A stretch of 10,010 bases of DNA from JACQXM01 sp964569425 (GCA_964569425.1 CAZMVD010000144.1:1-10010), one strand, 5' to 3'. Counted from the first letter of the stretch, positions 1-8,018 are shown. The notes: generated by a model not told the origin, from the letters alone. Translations and numbers: made by a program.

Positions 1-37
1 TAGGCAGCCGCAACAGATATGACTTCCGCTCAGCCAT
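1..37 (-). CDS. N-terminus of a probable Arc/ribbon-helix-helix small protein (partial)
   Basis: On the minus strand an ATG at 37-35 opens a frame reading MAERKSYLLRLP, which runs off the left edge. From memory of the family, this resembles the start of short Arc-type ribbon-helix-helix proteins (often labelled HicB-like or Arc family), in which a basic 'RKSxLLR' beta strand begins the DNA-binding sheet and an 'RSVNxQIE' helix follows. That second part lies outside the window. A GGGGG run sits 3 nt before the ATG, which is close for a ribosome binding site. The gene lies downstream of the SPFH gene on the same strand, 169 nt away, so the two could share a transcript. Only 12 codons are visible, so the call rests on a short match and could be wrong. 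Confidence 0.5.
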   Translation of the reverse strand, partial: MAERKSYLLRLP

Positions 38-159
38 GATCCCCCATGCCAACCGGCTCCGCGCAATCAAACATGGGCCCCGATTTCGAAAAAGGGACTA
101 CAGGACGTCGATTCGCCGGCCTCATTCGTGGGCCTTTCCGCCTTCCGCATTCACAATTC

Positions 160-205
160 CGCATTCTCCCCCATTCGCCATTCTTGATTCGCCATTCGCC
201 ATTCA
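160..205. repeat. Degenerate ATTCGCCATTC short repeat
   Basis: ATTCGCCATTC-type units recur here. The clearest copies are CATTCGCCATTC at 172-183 and ATTCGCCATTCGCCATTC at 187-204, with looser relatives (CCGCATTC) further left. The block abuts the stop codon of the SPFH gene and fills much of the gap to the next minus-strand gene. It has no coding character. It resembles the low-complexity GAATGGCGAAT strings found between genes in some GC-rich environmental bacteria. Confidence 0.6.
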
Positions 206-206
206 T

Positions 207-1079
207 TTACTGGTATAGCGTCCCCGCGTTCACCACCGGGTGCGCCGCCTTGTCCCCGCACAGTACCACCAGCAGGTTGCTCACCATCGCCACCTTGCGC
301 TCGTCGTCCAGTTGGATGGTCTTGTGCTGTTCCAGCCGCTCTAGCGCCATTTCCACCATGCCCACCGCGCCATCCACGATGCGCGTTCGCGCCGCCACGA
401 TCGCCTCGGCCTGCTGCCGTTGGAGCATCGCCCCCGCAATCTCCGGCGCGTACGCCAGGTGGCTCAGCCGCGCTTCGTCGATGTGCACGCCCGCCTTGGC
501 CACCCGCTCCTCCAGTTCCCGTTGCAGCGCCGCCGACACTTCGTCCATGCTCCCGCGCAGCGACAGCTCGTTCTCCTCCGTGGTGTCGTAGGGGTACGCG
601 CTCGCCAGGTGCCGCAGCGCCGATTCGCTCTGCACCGACACGTAACTCTGGTAATCTTCCACGTCGAACACCGCCTGCGCCGAGTCTGTCACCCGCCACA
701 CCACCACCGCGGCGATCTCCACCGGGTTGCCGCGGTGATCGTTCACCTTGATGGTCTCCCCGTTGAGGTTGTGCGCCCGCAATGACAGCTTGGTGACATG
801 CAGCAGCGGGTTCGCCCAGTGGAAACCGCTGCTCTTTACCGTGCCGCGGTACTTGCCGAACAGGATCAGCACCGCCGCCTGATTGGGCTGCAAGGTGAAA
901 AAGCCGAATAGCAGGGCAAACCAAAAAAGGACGACCAGCCCCAGCCCCACGATCAACCACACGTTGACCATGCGAATGGCGGCGTACTCCAGGTAGCCGA
1001 GGGCAAACCCGGCCGCGATCAGCAGCGCCAGCATCCCCCAGCCGTTGTACGACGTAGTTTCGATTTCCCGCGTTTGCAT
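207..1079 (-). CDS. SPFH/Band-7 (stomatin-like) membrane protein
   Basis: This 290-residue protein has two hydrophobic segments near the N-terminus (about residues 14-32 and 38-61). An SPFH/prohibitin-homology domain follows (about 62-230), beginning FTLQPNQAAVLILFGKYRGT and including VKSSGFHWANPL and a V-x-W-R-V strand. A helical stretch rich in A, E and Q follows (AGAMLQRQQAEAIVAARTRI, residues 215-234), typical of the coiled-coil part that drives oligomer formation. SPFH proteins form ring-like assemblies on membranes, scaffold microdomains and often regulate membrane proteases. The C-terminus (DDERKVAMVSNLLVVLCGD) resembles a bacterial SPFH subgroup often found near small DNA-binding proteins, which fits the partial gene at the left edge. 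The start is backed by a strong AAAGGAGA site 7 nt upstream. No adjacent NfeD-type protease is visible. Confidence 0.93.
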   Translation of the reverse strand: MQTREIETTSYNGWGMLALLIAAGFALGYLEYAAIRMVNVWLIVGLGLVVLFWFALLFGFFTLQPNQAAVLILFGKYRGTVKSSGFHWANPLLHVTKLSLRAHNLNGETIKVNDHRGNPVEIAAVVVWRVTDSAQAVFDVEDYQSYVSVQSESALRHLASAYPYDTTEENELSLRGSMDEVSAALQRELEERVAKAGVHIDEARLSHLAYAPEIAGAMLQRQQAEAIVAARTRIVDGAVGMVEMALERLEQHKTIQLDDERKVAMVSNLLVVLCGDKAAHPVVNAGTLYQ

Positions 1080-1085
1080 TGCCGC

Positions 1086-1093
1086 TCTCCTTT
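1086..1093 (-). promoter_or_regulatory. Ribosome binding site of the SPFH gene
   Basis: On the minus strand AAAGGAGA lies here, with its AGGAG core 7 nt before the ATG at 1079. It is the strongest Shine-Dalgarno sequence I noticed in the window and fixes the SPFH start. Confidence 0.85.
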
Positions 1094-1108
1094 CAAGAAG
1101 CTATCGTA

Positions 1109-1137
1109 ACTATATCACAATGATGCGCAGGATGCAA
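1109..1137 (-). promoter_or_regulatory. Putative sigma70-type promoter of the SPFH gene
   Basis: On the minus strand TATAGT (1114-1109) matches the -10 consensus at 5 of 6 bases. TTGCAT (1137-1132) lies 17 nt upstream and matches the -35 at its first three positions. A TGTGA just before the -10 gives weak extended -10 character. Transcription would start near 1102, leaving a leader of about 22 nt that contains the ribosome binding site. This is found by eye only. Confidence 0.45.
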
Positions 1138-1157
1138 GTGAATTCGCTGAGATTACA

Positions 1158-1195
1158 AGTTACGACGTATTATAGGACGTCATGTCGCCGTAACT
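1158..1195. repeat. Inverted repeat in the divergent SPFH/hydrolase intergenic region
   Basis: AGTTACG (1158-1164) and CGTAACT (1189-1195) are perfect 7-bp inverted arms. Between and overlapping them lie two GACGT copies and an AT-rich TATTATAG. The element sits between the divergent SPFH and serine hydrolase genes. It could be an operator or part of a promoter for the rightward gene, but no -35/-10 pair with good spacing was found there. The rest of this 255-bp gap shows nothing else. Confidence 0.3.
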
Positions 1196-1334
1196 CCTCA
1201 ACCTACATCCCTTCGATCGCACCGGGGGCAAGACCAATGGGAACACCGGGCTTCCACAACCCCTCAGAATATTCGCACCGCTTTCACGAATCCCACCGAA
1301 TGGCCGCCGTTCACAATCGGCCAAGAGGAATCAA

Positions 1335-2402
1335 ATGATGACACTCGCCGGTTGGATTCGCTTCAAACTCGCCGTCGTCCTTTCTGCGTGCGTCGCCCCC
1401 GCGGCTGTCGCACTTGGGCCGGCGGAAAACGGCGCCGCCATTCACCGTCGTCTGTCGTCCGCTGAGAGCGGCTTCTCAGGCCAGGTGGTGCTGGAACGTG
1501 ACGGCGTGTTGGCACTGGATCAGGCCTACGGCATCGCCAACGGCACATCGGGCGCGGTGGCTTCGCCTGAAACGCTCTATTACATCGGTTCGCTGGCCAA
1601 GATGTTCACTTCTGCCGTGGTGCTGCTACTGGAAAGCGACGCGAAACTCTCGCTTGCCGACCCCATCTCGCGACACCTGGAGTCAGTCCCCGAGGACAAA
1701 CGAGACATCACGATCCGGCAGTTGCTTACCCATACCTCCGGTGTGATCGCCAATCATCCCGATCCGTTCACGAAGCTGGACCGGGATTCGTTCCTGACGT
1801 GGTTCATGTCGGTGCCGTTGGCGAACGCGCCGGGCGAAAAGCACAACTATTCCAACGTGGGTTACTCCGTGCTCGCGGCGGTGGTGGAAAGAGCAGCCGG
1901 TGCGCCGTTTACCCAAGTCGTCAGGCAACGTGTGTTCGTCCCCGCCAAGATGGATGATACGTGGTTCGTGGATGAACTGGGTGCGGCACGCGACAGGCTG
2001 GCTCGTGGGATGGGAGCCAAACTCGCGGAATTCGGCCTTGACGGAAACGCGGAACAGTACGGCGGCACGTGGCTGCGCTTGGGGCCCGGCGGCATCGTCA
2101 GCACAGCGCGCGATCTGCTACAGTGGGAGCGTGCCCTGCGCTCGCATGCCGCGTTATCCGCCGCACAGTATGCAATAGCCACCACACCCTGGAAACCCGG
2201 CGAGCCCTGGGGTATGGGTTGGCGTCTCTCGCGCACCACGCGCGGAACCCCTCTGCATTTCCACGATGGCGGATTACCGGGTTTCCACGCGGCGTTTGCG
2301 CGTTTTCCCGAGGAAAAGGCGGTAGTCATCATCCTCTCCAATCGCGACGAAGGTACCGCGGCCGTCGGTCGCTGGATCGTCGCCGATTTTCTCAAACCCT
2401 AG
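1335..2402 (+). CDS. Secreted serine hydrolase, class C beta-lactamase/DD-peptidase family
   Basis: The 355-residue product starts with an Arg/Lys-containing N-terminus and a hydrophobic stretch ending VALG (about residues 1-28), consistent with a signal peptide for export. The catalytic motifs are in the right order: S86-L-A-K89 (nucleophile serine and lysine), LTHTSG at 131-136, Y172-S-N174, and HDGG at 310-313 in place of the KTG box. This HxG form is usual in the broad beta-lactamase-related family (AmpC, D-aminopeptidase, esterase EstB and penicillin-binding protein 4* relatives). Members hydrolyse esters, peptides or beta-lactams through an acyl-serine, and the substrate cannot be told from sequence. 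A GAGGA about 6-10 nt before the first of two adjacent ATG codons supports the start. The next gene lies 190 nt downstream on the same strand, too far to assume an operon. Confidence 0.92.
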   Translation: MMTLAGWIRFKLAVVLSACVAPAAVALGPAENGAAIHRRLSSAESGFSGQVVLERDGVLALDQAYGIANGTSGAVASPETLYYIGSLAKMFTSAVVLLLESDAKLSLADPISRHLESVPEDKRDITIRQLLTHTSGVIANHPDPFTKLDRDSFLTWFMSVPLANAPGEKHNYSNVGYSVLAAVVERAAGAPFTQVVRQRVFVPAKMDDTWFVDELGAARDRLARGMGAKLAEFGLDGNAEQYGGTWLRLGPGGIVSTARDLLQWERALRSHAALSAAQYAIATTPWKPGEPWGMGWRLSRTTRGTPLHFHDGGLPGFHAAFARFPEEKAVVIILSNRDEGTAAVGRWIVADFLKP

Positions 2403-2580
2403 GATCCGCTCGGCGCCCCTAACGCTGACGCTGGGACTCCACCAACTCCGTGAAAGACGGTGTGTTCCGGGCACACGCCACGGAAATCTGACGGCGATCC
2501 GGGGAAAAGGGTTGCCGCGCCCCCGCGCGGCGGCGTAGCATGGAATGGGCGGGGAGCGCTGACGGCGGGTTTGGGCGTCT

Positions 2581-2585
2581 GGGAG
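2581..2585 (+). promoter_or_regulatory. Ribosome binding site of the beta-propeller-like ORF
   Basis: GGGAG lies 7 nt before the ATG at 2593, which supports that start. The 178 nt between the hydrolase stop and this site hold only a weak GTGTG/CACAC inverted repeat (2460-2476), with no T-tract. Confidence 0.5.
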
Positions 2586-2592
2586 CATTTCC

Positions 2593-3231
2593 ATGAACCA
2601 ATCGGCCAGGTGGAACGCCGCAGTTTTCGGTCTGGTCCTTGCCGCGCCCGCCGCCGGGGAATTGGTAGAGAGTTGCGATAGTGCTTGGGGCATCATGTGC
2701 CTGGACGTTGTCACCGGCCGGCCCATGTGGGAGTTCTTCCCCGACGAACCGGGCGCCCCGCTGACGGTGGACGACGGGGGGACGCTGTGGCTGATCCACG
2801 CGCCGGAGAACAACCGCCCGAATGAGGACGGTTCCTGGTCGCGGACGTTTGTTCGCGCCTACGCCCTCGACCCGGCGACGGGCGACCTGAGACGTCGGGC
2901 TTCGGCGGCGGATGGGACGCGGCTTCTTCGACTGGTGGATCGCGAAGAAGTTCTACGCGTCACAAACGGTGACCGAGTGGTGGGCGAGACCGGCCGCGAT
3001 CGCGTCATCACCGTGATGCACGGATCGACCAACGAGCCGCGGCTGACAATCCCAACGGCCACGCGTTATGAGAACTTATACGTCATCGACAGGGTAATCG
3101 TTTACGCCCCGCAACTTGAACGGGATGCACCAGGCGAAGTCCCTCCGGGGCCGCGACTGGTGGCCGTCGATGTTGTAGCCGCCCAAGATCGTCTGAGACC
3201 TGAGGGAAAACGGTCAATGTCTGCATGCTAG
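2593..3231 (+). CDS. Probable truncated beta-propeller (PQQ/WD-like) protein
   Basis: This ORF of 212 residues has a short hydrophobic N-terminus (AAVFGLVLAAPAAG) that could be a weak export signal. Blade-like segments follow: WGIMCLDVVTGRPMWEF, FVRAYALDPATGDLRRR and GPRLVAVDVV. The pattern 'L-D-x-x-T-G-x-x-x-W/R' is typical of PQQ-type beta-propeller repeats. Family members usually need six to eight blades, but only about three or four are present, and the last one breaks off into a tail with no blade features (AQDRLRPEGKRSMSAC). The break coincides with a drop in GC, from 42 of 60 bases at 3121-3180 to 31 of 60 at 3241-3300. I infer that the gene lost its 3' part when the downstream TPR gene arrived. 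A short intact protein is possible but less likely. Confidence 0.55.
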   Translation: MNQSARWNAAVFGLVLAAPAAGELVESCDSAWGIMCLDVVTGRPMWEFFPDEPGAPLTVDDGGTLWLIHAPENNRPNEDGSWSRTFVRAYALDPATGDLRRRASAADGTRLLRLVDREEVLRVTNGDRVVGETGRDRVITVMHGSTNEPRLTIPTATRYENLYVIDRVIVYAPQLERDAPGEVPPGPRLVAVDVVAAQDRLRPEGKRSMSAC

Positions 3232-3266
3232 TTTGGGATCTAATGAAAGTGCAAGTTCCGTAAAGT

Positions 3267-3284
3267 GGTTGCGTTCGCGCAACC
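3267..3284 (+). repeat. Hairpin with TTCG loop upstream of the TPR gene
   Basis: GGTTGCG (3267-3273) and CGCAACC (3278-3284) form a perfect 7-bp stem closed by TTCG, which as UUCG in RNA is an unusually stable tetraloop. No T-tract follows, so it is not a classical terminator. It sits about 105 nt before the chosen TPR start and could shape the leader of that mRNA or stop read-through from the fragment upstream. Confidence 0.4.
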
Positions 3285-3375
3285 GGGCAGTACGCTACGT
3301 GGCGCAGTGGCGACTAGATTCGCGAAGGTGCTGGACTGTTGTATCACACGCAGGAATGAATACTCTCTTAAAGAT

Positions 3376-3379
3376 GGAG
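3376..3379 (+). promoter_or_regulatory. Ribosome binding site deciding the TPR gene start
   Basis: GGAG at 3376-3379 stands 9 nt before the ATG at 3389. The other in-frame candidates (TTG at 3233, ATG at 3356 and 3374) lack a well-spaced site. An AGGA directly touches the 3356 ATG and is too close. Confidence 0.5.
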
Positions 3380-3388
3380 AACCTGTTG

Positions 3389-5515
3389 ATGAGCGCTGCC
3401 TGGTTGCGCGGGGTCTTGTATCCGTGGCTCAAGGATGAGGACAATCGTGCGATCCTCATCATGCTGGGGGCAGTCGTTGCCGCGATGAGTTACGCTGGCT
3501 GGGAGCTCTTTAAATATTTTCGCGCGTCGCCTGCCAAGGACGGTGGTTCTCTGTCGATCGGGTCTGCACGTGACGTAACGATTAGTGTAGATGACGGCGG
3601 TTGCGCGCTTTATGGAGTGACGGCTGAGACTATTAACATAACTACCGAGCGCGAAGCAAATGAGGATCGGACGAAGGCGGATTCTACGCTAGCTTCGACT
3701 GCCGAGTGGAGGGACAAGCACATCGCGCTTTCGCAACAATTCGGTGTTGCGGAAGGAGTCGTTCGGATGTTCCTCCGTAGTCTCGACGAACAGGAGGTGC
3801 CGCCGGATAAATGGCCCGAAGCACTTGCCGCGATCGCGAAGCGCTATCGACATCTACGCGAGCGGCTCCGAGCATTTCAACCTGACGATGAGGAACTTCG
3901 GGCCAATCGCGATCAGGCCATCCTACTCTTCGAAAGCGGCGACTTCGCGAAGAGCGCATCACTATTGGCTCAGTGCGAAGCTGCGCTACTCCGCGCCGCT
4001 CAGACGGCAGCGGCGACCGCACGACAGCACCGGTGCCGAGCGGCCGACGTCCGTGTGGCGCGCGGCGATCTAAGTATGATGGAGGTGGATTACCGACTGG
4101 CGGCGGCGCATTTTCTCGAAGCGGCGAAAATGTTGGACGATGCCGACACCGAAGCGCGCAATTTCTGCCTTGATAGAGCCGCGGAGGCTCTTTATCTACA
4201 GGGGACCGAAAAAGGAGACAACACAGCGCTTGCTGACGCCATTACTCTATATGGAAAGCTGCTTGAGTACCGTCCGAGGTCTGGCGCCCCGCTCGAATGG
4301 GCAAGGACACAAACCAATTTTGGAGGGGCGCTAGAGGCTTTGGCGGAGCGGGAGCGTGGCGCCGATCGATTTGTCGCTGCGCTAAACGCATATAACGAAT
4401 CGCTCCTTGTGTATACTCGCGACCGATACCCCACCAATTGGGCAGCGATTAAGTGCAACATCGGAAACGCACTCCAGAAGCTTGGGGCGCGCGAGAATGG
4501 CTTAACTAGGCTTGAGGAGGCTACTCAGGTATATCACGAGGCTCTCGAAGTCTTTACGCGAGACTCCATGCCGCTGCAATGGGCTGTGGTTCAAGACGGA
4601 CTTGGTTTAGCGCTCAGAATACTAGGTCAGCGTAGCGCTAGTGCCCAACGACTGGAGGATGCCGTTTCTGCTCACCGAGAGGCGCTCAAGGAACGTGATC
4701 GGGACAGAACTCCACTGGAGTGGGCCACAAGTCAGAACAACTTGGGAAGCGCGCTGGCAATGCTGGCGGAACGCAATGGTAACACTGCACTGATTGTCGA
4801 GGCGATAGCAGCGTTTCGCAGCGCGCTACAAGTCCGAACGCGAGACCGTGTACCGCTGCTATGGGCAATGACAATGTGTAATCTAGGGGCGGCACTCCAA
4901 GCGCTGGGAACTCACGAGAGTGCTGTCCTACGCCTACGTGAGAGCGTGGGCGCATTTCGAGGAGCGCTACAGGAGTATACGCGCGAGCGTACGCCTCTTG
5001 ACTGGGCGGCGACCCACAATAACCTCGGTAATGCGCTCGTCGCATTGGGTGAACAGGAGAGTGCTCTAGCGCGATTTCGCGAGGCGATCAGCACGTACCA
5101 AGACGCGCTAACGGTGTGGACGCAAGAGTGTGTGCCTGTTGATTGGGCATTGGTTCAACAAAACCTGGGGAACGCGTATTATGCGCTTGGCAAGCGCGAT
5201 GTCGGCAATGTTGAGCTAGAGCAGGCGCTGCAGGCGTATCATGAAGCATTGAAGGTGCGGACGCGTGAGAACGGACTTTTCGATTGGGCGATTACAATGT
5301 ACAGCGTCGGAAACGTACTTTACGCGCTCGGAGAGCGTCAAGGTGATGTATCTCGGGTGCGGGAGAGTATTAGCGTTTTTGAGGAAGCGCTTGTGGTGTT
5401 TGAGGAAATGTCCGCAGAGCACCATACTGTAATTGTGCGGGCAAGTCTTGCCAGTGCGATTAGGACCGCCATGAGGATGGGCGAGGCTAATGGCGAGGCG
5501 CAGGAACGTCAGTGA
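3389..5515 (+). CDS. Membrane-anchored TPR-repeat protein with eight 47-residue repeats
   Basis: The 708-residue protein (from ATG 3389) has one likely membrane helix near residues 20-37 (AILIMLGAVVAAMSYAGW). A short beta-rich linker follows (SIGSARDVTISVDDGG, then ALYGVTAETINI). A helical region with diverged TPR-like helices comes next (about 110-300; for example GDFAKSASLLAQCEAALLRA and LAAAHFLEAAKML). Residues 301-676 are eight uninterrupted 47-residue repeats with the pattern P-L-x-W-A-x-x-x-x-N-L-G-x-A-L-x-x-L-G-x-R, ending in A-x-x-A-Y-x-x-A-L-x-x-x-T-R-x-R. I recall such repeats from large TPR proteins of alphaproteobacteria and other bacteria, where they act as protein-binding scaffolds behind varied signalling domains. 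No enzymatic domain is visible, and its partner and role are unknown. Codon use and GC differ strongly from its neighbours. The alternative start at 3233 would add 52 residues without a supporting ribosome binding site. Confidence 0.85.
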   Translation: MSAAWLRGVLYPWLKDEDNRAILIMLGAVVAAMSYAGWELFKYFRASPAKDGGSLSIGSARDVTISVDDGGCALYGVTAETINITTEREANEDRTKADSTLASTAEWRDKHIALSQQFGVAEGVVRMFLRSLDEQEVPPDKWPEALAAIAKRYRHLRERLRAFQPDDEELRANRDQAILLFESGDFAKSASLLAQCEAALLRAAQTAAATARQHRCRAADVRVARGDLSMMEVDYRLAAAHFLEAAKMLDDADTEARNFCLDRAAEALYLQGTEKGDNTALADAITLYGKLLEYRPRSGAPLEWARTQTNFGGALEALAERERGADRFVAALNAYNESLLVYTRDRYPTNWAAIKCNIGNALQKLGARENGLTRLEEATQVYHEALEVFTRDSMPLQWAVVQDGLGLALRILGQRSASAQRLEDAVSAHREALKERDRDRTPLEWATSQNNLGSALAMLAERNGNTALIVEAIAAFRSALQVRTRDRVPLLWAMTMCNLGAALQALGTHESAVLRLRESVGAFRGALQEYTRERTPLDWAATHNNLGNALVALGEQESALARFREAISTYQDALTVWTQECVPVDWALVQQNLGNAYYALGKRDVGNVELEQALQAYHEALKVRTRENGLFDWAITMYSVGNVLYALGERQGDVSRVRESISVFEEALVVFEEMSAEHHTVIVRASLASAIRTAMRMGEANGEAQERQ
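4289..5416 (+). repeat. Eight in-frame 141-bp units encoding 47-residue TPR repeats
   Basis: The units start at 4289 and repeat every 141 bp with no insertion or deletion. Each begins P-x-x-W-A (the last begins L-F-D-W-A) and carries N-x-G-x-A-L or a close variant around positions 10-15. At the DNA level the units have diverged widely, so the period is held by protein selection rather than by recent duplication. The canonical TPR is 34 residues. Here a loop of about 13 residues is present in every unit. Confidence 0.85.
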
Positions 5516-5819
5516 CCCCGACGCCCACATCGGGCTGGCGCTGGCGCATCTGCATCGCGGGAATATGGAGCGCGCCGACGCGCTGATGGATCGCGCCATT
5601 GTGCTGCGACCCAGCCCCCACCACGAGGGGTTCAGACACTCAATCCTCTATTGGATCAACCGGGGCCAACCCGAAAAGGCCCAAGCGTGGCTGCGCGAAT
5701 CGTGGCGGCTGGACGGCCGGGCGTGGGAACAAAGCGGGCAGGTGGAGTGGGCGCGGAGCATACCGGAGTTAAGGGCCACGATTGAGGCACTGCTGCGCGA
5801 GGCACCGGCGGGACCGTGA
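5490..5819 (+). CDS. C-terminal TPR-like fragment, probable remnant of a broken gene
   Basis: The 109-residue ORF encodes about two TPR-like helix pairs: DPDAHIGLALAHLHRGNMER / ADALMDRAIVLRPSP and FRHSILYWINRGQPEKAQAW / LRESWRLD. A short acidic tail ends in EALLREAPAGP. It starts inside the last codons of the TPR gene (26-nt overlap), and its frame stays open only back to 5475, just where GC jumps from about 52% to 70%. It is unlike the 47-residue repeats next to it in both sequence and codon use. It therefore looks like the 3' end of a different, older GC-rich gene that lost its 5' part. No convincing ribosome binding site was seen. Translational coupling to the TPR gene is an alternative, in which case it would be a small expressed protein. 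Confidence 0.5.
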   Translation: MARRRNVSDPDAHIGLALAHLHRGNMERADALMDRAIVLRPSPHHEGFRHSILYWINRGQPEKAQAWLRESWRLDGRAWEQSGQVEWARSIPELRATIEALLREAPAGP

Positions 5820-5879
5820 CGTGGAAGTATGGCGAATGGGCGGCCGGAAGGGGAAGACGTTTGGAGTCGCTCCAGACAC

Positions 5880-5911
5880 GCGAAAAGTCGAAACGCCGAA
5901 AATTCGAAAAG
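5880..5911. repeat. Degenerate CGAAA-type short repeat
   Basis: CGAAAAGT, CGAAACGC, CGAAAATT and CGAAAAG follow each other at about 8-bp spacing. The block is noncoding and lies between the TPR fragment and the convergent pilus ATPase gene. A GGCGAATGGGCGG stretch at 5831-5843 echoes the repeat near the left edge of the window. Confidence 0.5.
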
Positions 5912-5922
5912 CCGCGGGCGTT

Positions 5923-5949
5923 CACCGGTTGGAAAACCGGTGCCACACC
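5923..5949 (-). repeat. Palindromic intergenic repeat, copy 1
   Basis: CACCGGTT (5923-5930) and AACCGGTG (5935-5942) form an 8-bp stem with a GGAA loop, followed by CCACACC. Its reverse complement matches the element at 7832-7857 except for one extra T in the loop. It lies just past the stop codon of the pilus ATPase gene and may serve as a weak terminator, though no T-tract follows. Confidence 0.75.
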
Positions 5950-5961
5950 AAGAAACCGCCG

Positions 5962-7653
<1,692 letters not shown>

Positions 7654-7786
7654 GAATTCCGCCTTGGAGCCGCCGCGCTTCACCCAGCGCACACCGGTCG
7701 GGGCGGGCGCGGACTGAGCGCCCGATCTCCCCGCGACCTTATACCACATCGGCGTTCCGGGGATTCAAGGCCCCAACGAATTTGTA

Positions 7787-7816
7787 ACTATGACGCTGGC
7801 AATAGGTTACAGTCAA
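7787..7816 (-). promoter_or_regulatory. Putative sigma70-type promoter of the pilus ATPase gene
   Basis: On the minus strand TTGACT (7816-7811) matches the -35 at 5 of 6 bases. CATAGT (7792-7787) matches the -10 at 4 of 6, with an 18-nt spacer. The start point would be near 7780, upstream of both candidate start codons. Confidence 0.4.
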
Positions 7817-7831
7817 ACAAACGCCGGTCCA

Positions 7832-7857
7832 GGTGTGGCACCGGTTTCCAACCGGTG
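7832..7857 (+). repeat. Palindromic intergenic repeat, copy 2
   Basis: GGTGTGG leads into CACCGGTT (7839-7846), a TCC loop and AACCGGTG (7850-7857). It is the same element as at 5923-5949 but in the opposite orientation, so the pair brackets the pilus ATPase gene. The high identity of noncoding copies points to a dispersed REP-like family. Confidence 0.75.
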
Positions 7858-7865
7858 GGGCGCCA

Positions 7866-7907
7866 GCCCGTGGACCGGGCCTCCGCGTAGGGCGAGCTCC
7901 GCTCGCC
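7866..7907. repeat. Two further palindromes in the divergent intergenic region
   Basis: GCCCG-TGGAC-CGGGC lies at 7866-7880 and GGCGAGC-TCC-GCTCGCC at 7891-7907. Together with the copy at 7832-7857 they make three hairpins within 76 bp, upstream of both the pilus ATPase and the UAP-family gene. The rest of the 365-bp gap up to 8018 holds the pilus ATPase promoter candidate and a weak GGGCC-TTCG-GGCC (7948-7960) inverted repeat. Confidence 0.6.
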
Positions 7908-8004
7908 GAACCGTCAGGCGTGCCAACGCACGGGGAATGGCGGACCGGGCCTTCGGGCCACTGTGACCGGTTCAAGAACGCAAGGAACTCGCTCGCAATT
8001 TCGC

Positions 8005-8010
8005 TATAGT
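8005..8010 (+). promoter_or_regulatory. -10 hexamer directly upstream of the UAP-family gene
   Basis: TATAGT (5 of 6 to consensus) ends 8 nt before the ATG at 8019, so transcription from it would begin at or next to the start codon. No good -35 is seen at 16-18 nt. Only a weak AGG (8011-8013) could act as a ribosome binding site. Confidence 0.3.
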
Positions 8011-8018
8011 AGGCCGTC

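Larger units (their letters stand above)
3200..5510. other. Low-GC compositional island between two GC-rich gene fragments
   Basis: Counts on single 60-base rows show the change: 70% GC at 3121-3180, 52% at 3241-3300, 48% at 4381-4440, 52% at 5401-5460, then 70% at 5521-5580. The change is sharp at both ends and coincides with the ragged end of the propeller ORF and the start of an apparent gene tail. The island carries one gene, the TPR protein. No terminal inverted repeats, integrase or transposase were found, so the mechanism of entry is unknown. The boundaries given are approximate. Confidence 0.6.

Noticed and set aside
46..591. A 181-codon plus-strand ORF
   Set aside because: It lies antisense to the SPFH gene, is Ser/Ala-rich with no domain features, and is explained by GC-rich codon bias of the gene opposite.
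1045..1338. A 97-codon plus-strand ORF before the serine hydrolase
   Set aside because: It covers the promoter region, has no recognisable features or ribosome binding site, and overlaps starts of both neighbours.
3267..3284. Integron attC-like site
   Set aside because: The stem lacks the paired core sites with GTTRRRY and RYYYAAC and the extrahelical bases, and no integrase is present.
3209..5514. Similar short strings AACGGTCAATG (3209) and AACGTCAGTG (5505) as target-site duplications of an insertion
   Set aside because: They need a gap and a mismatch to align, and no terminal inverted repeats or transposase support them. They are likely chance.
3389..5515. Reading the TPR gene as a known antiviral defence protein
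   Set aside because: No nuclease, NTPase, TIR, CHAT or protease domain is visible. TPR repeats alone do not justify a defence call.
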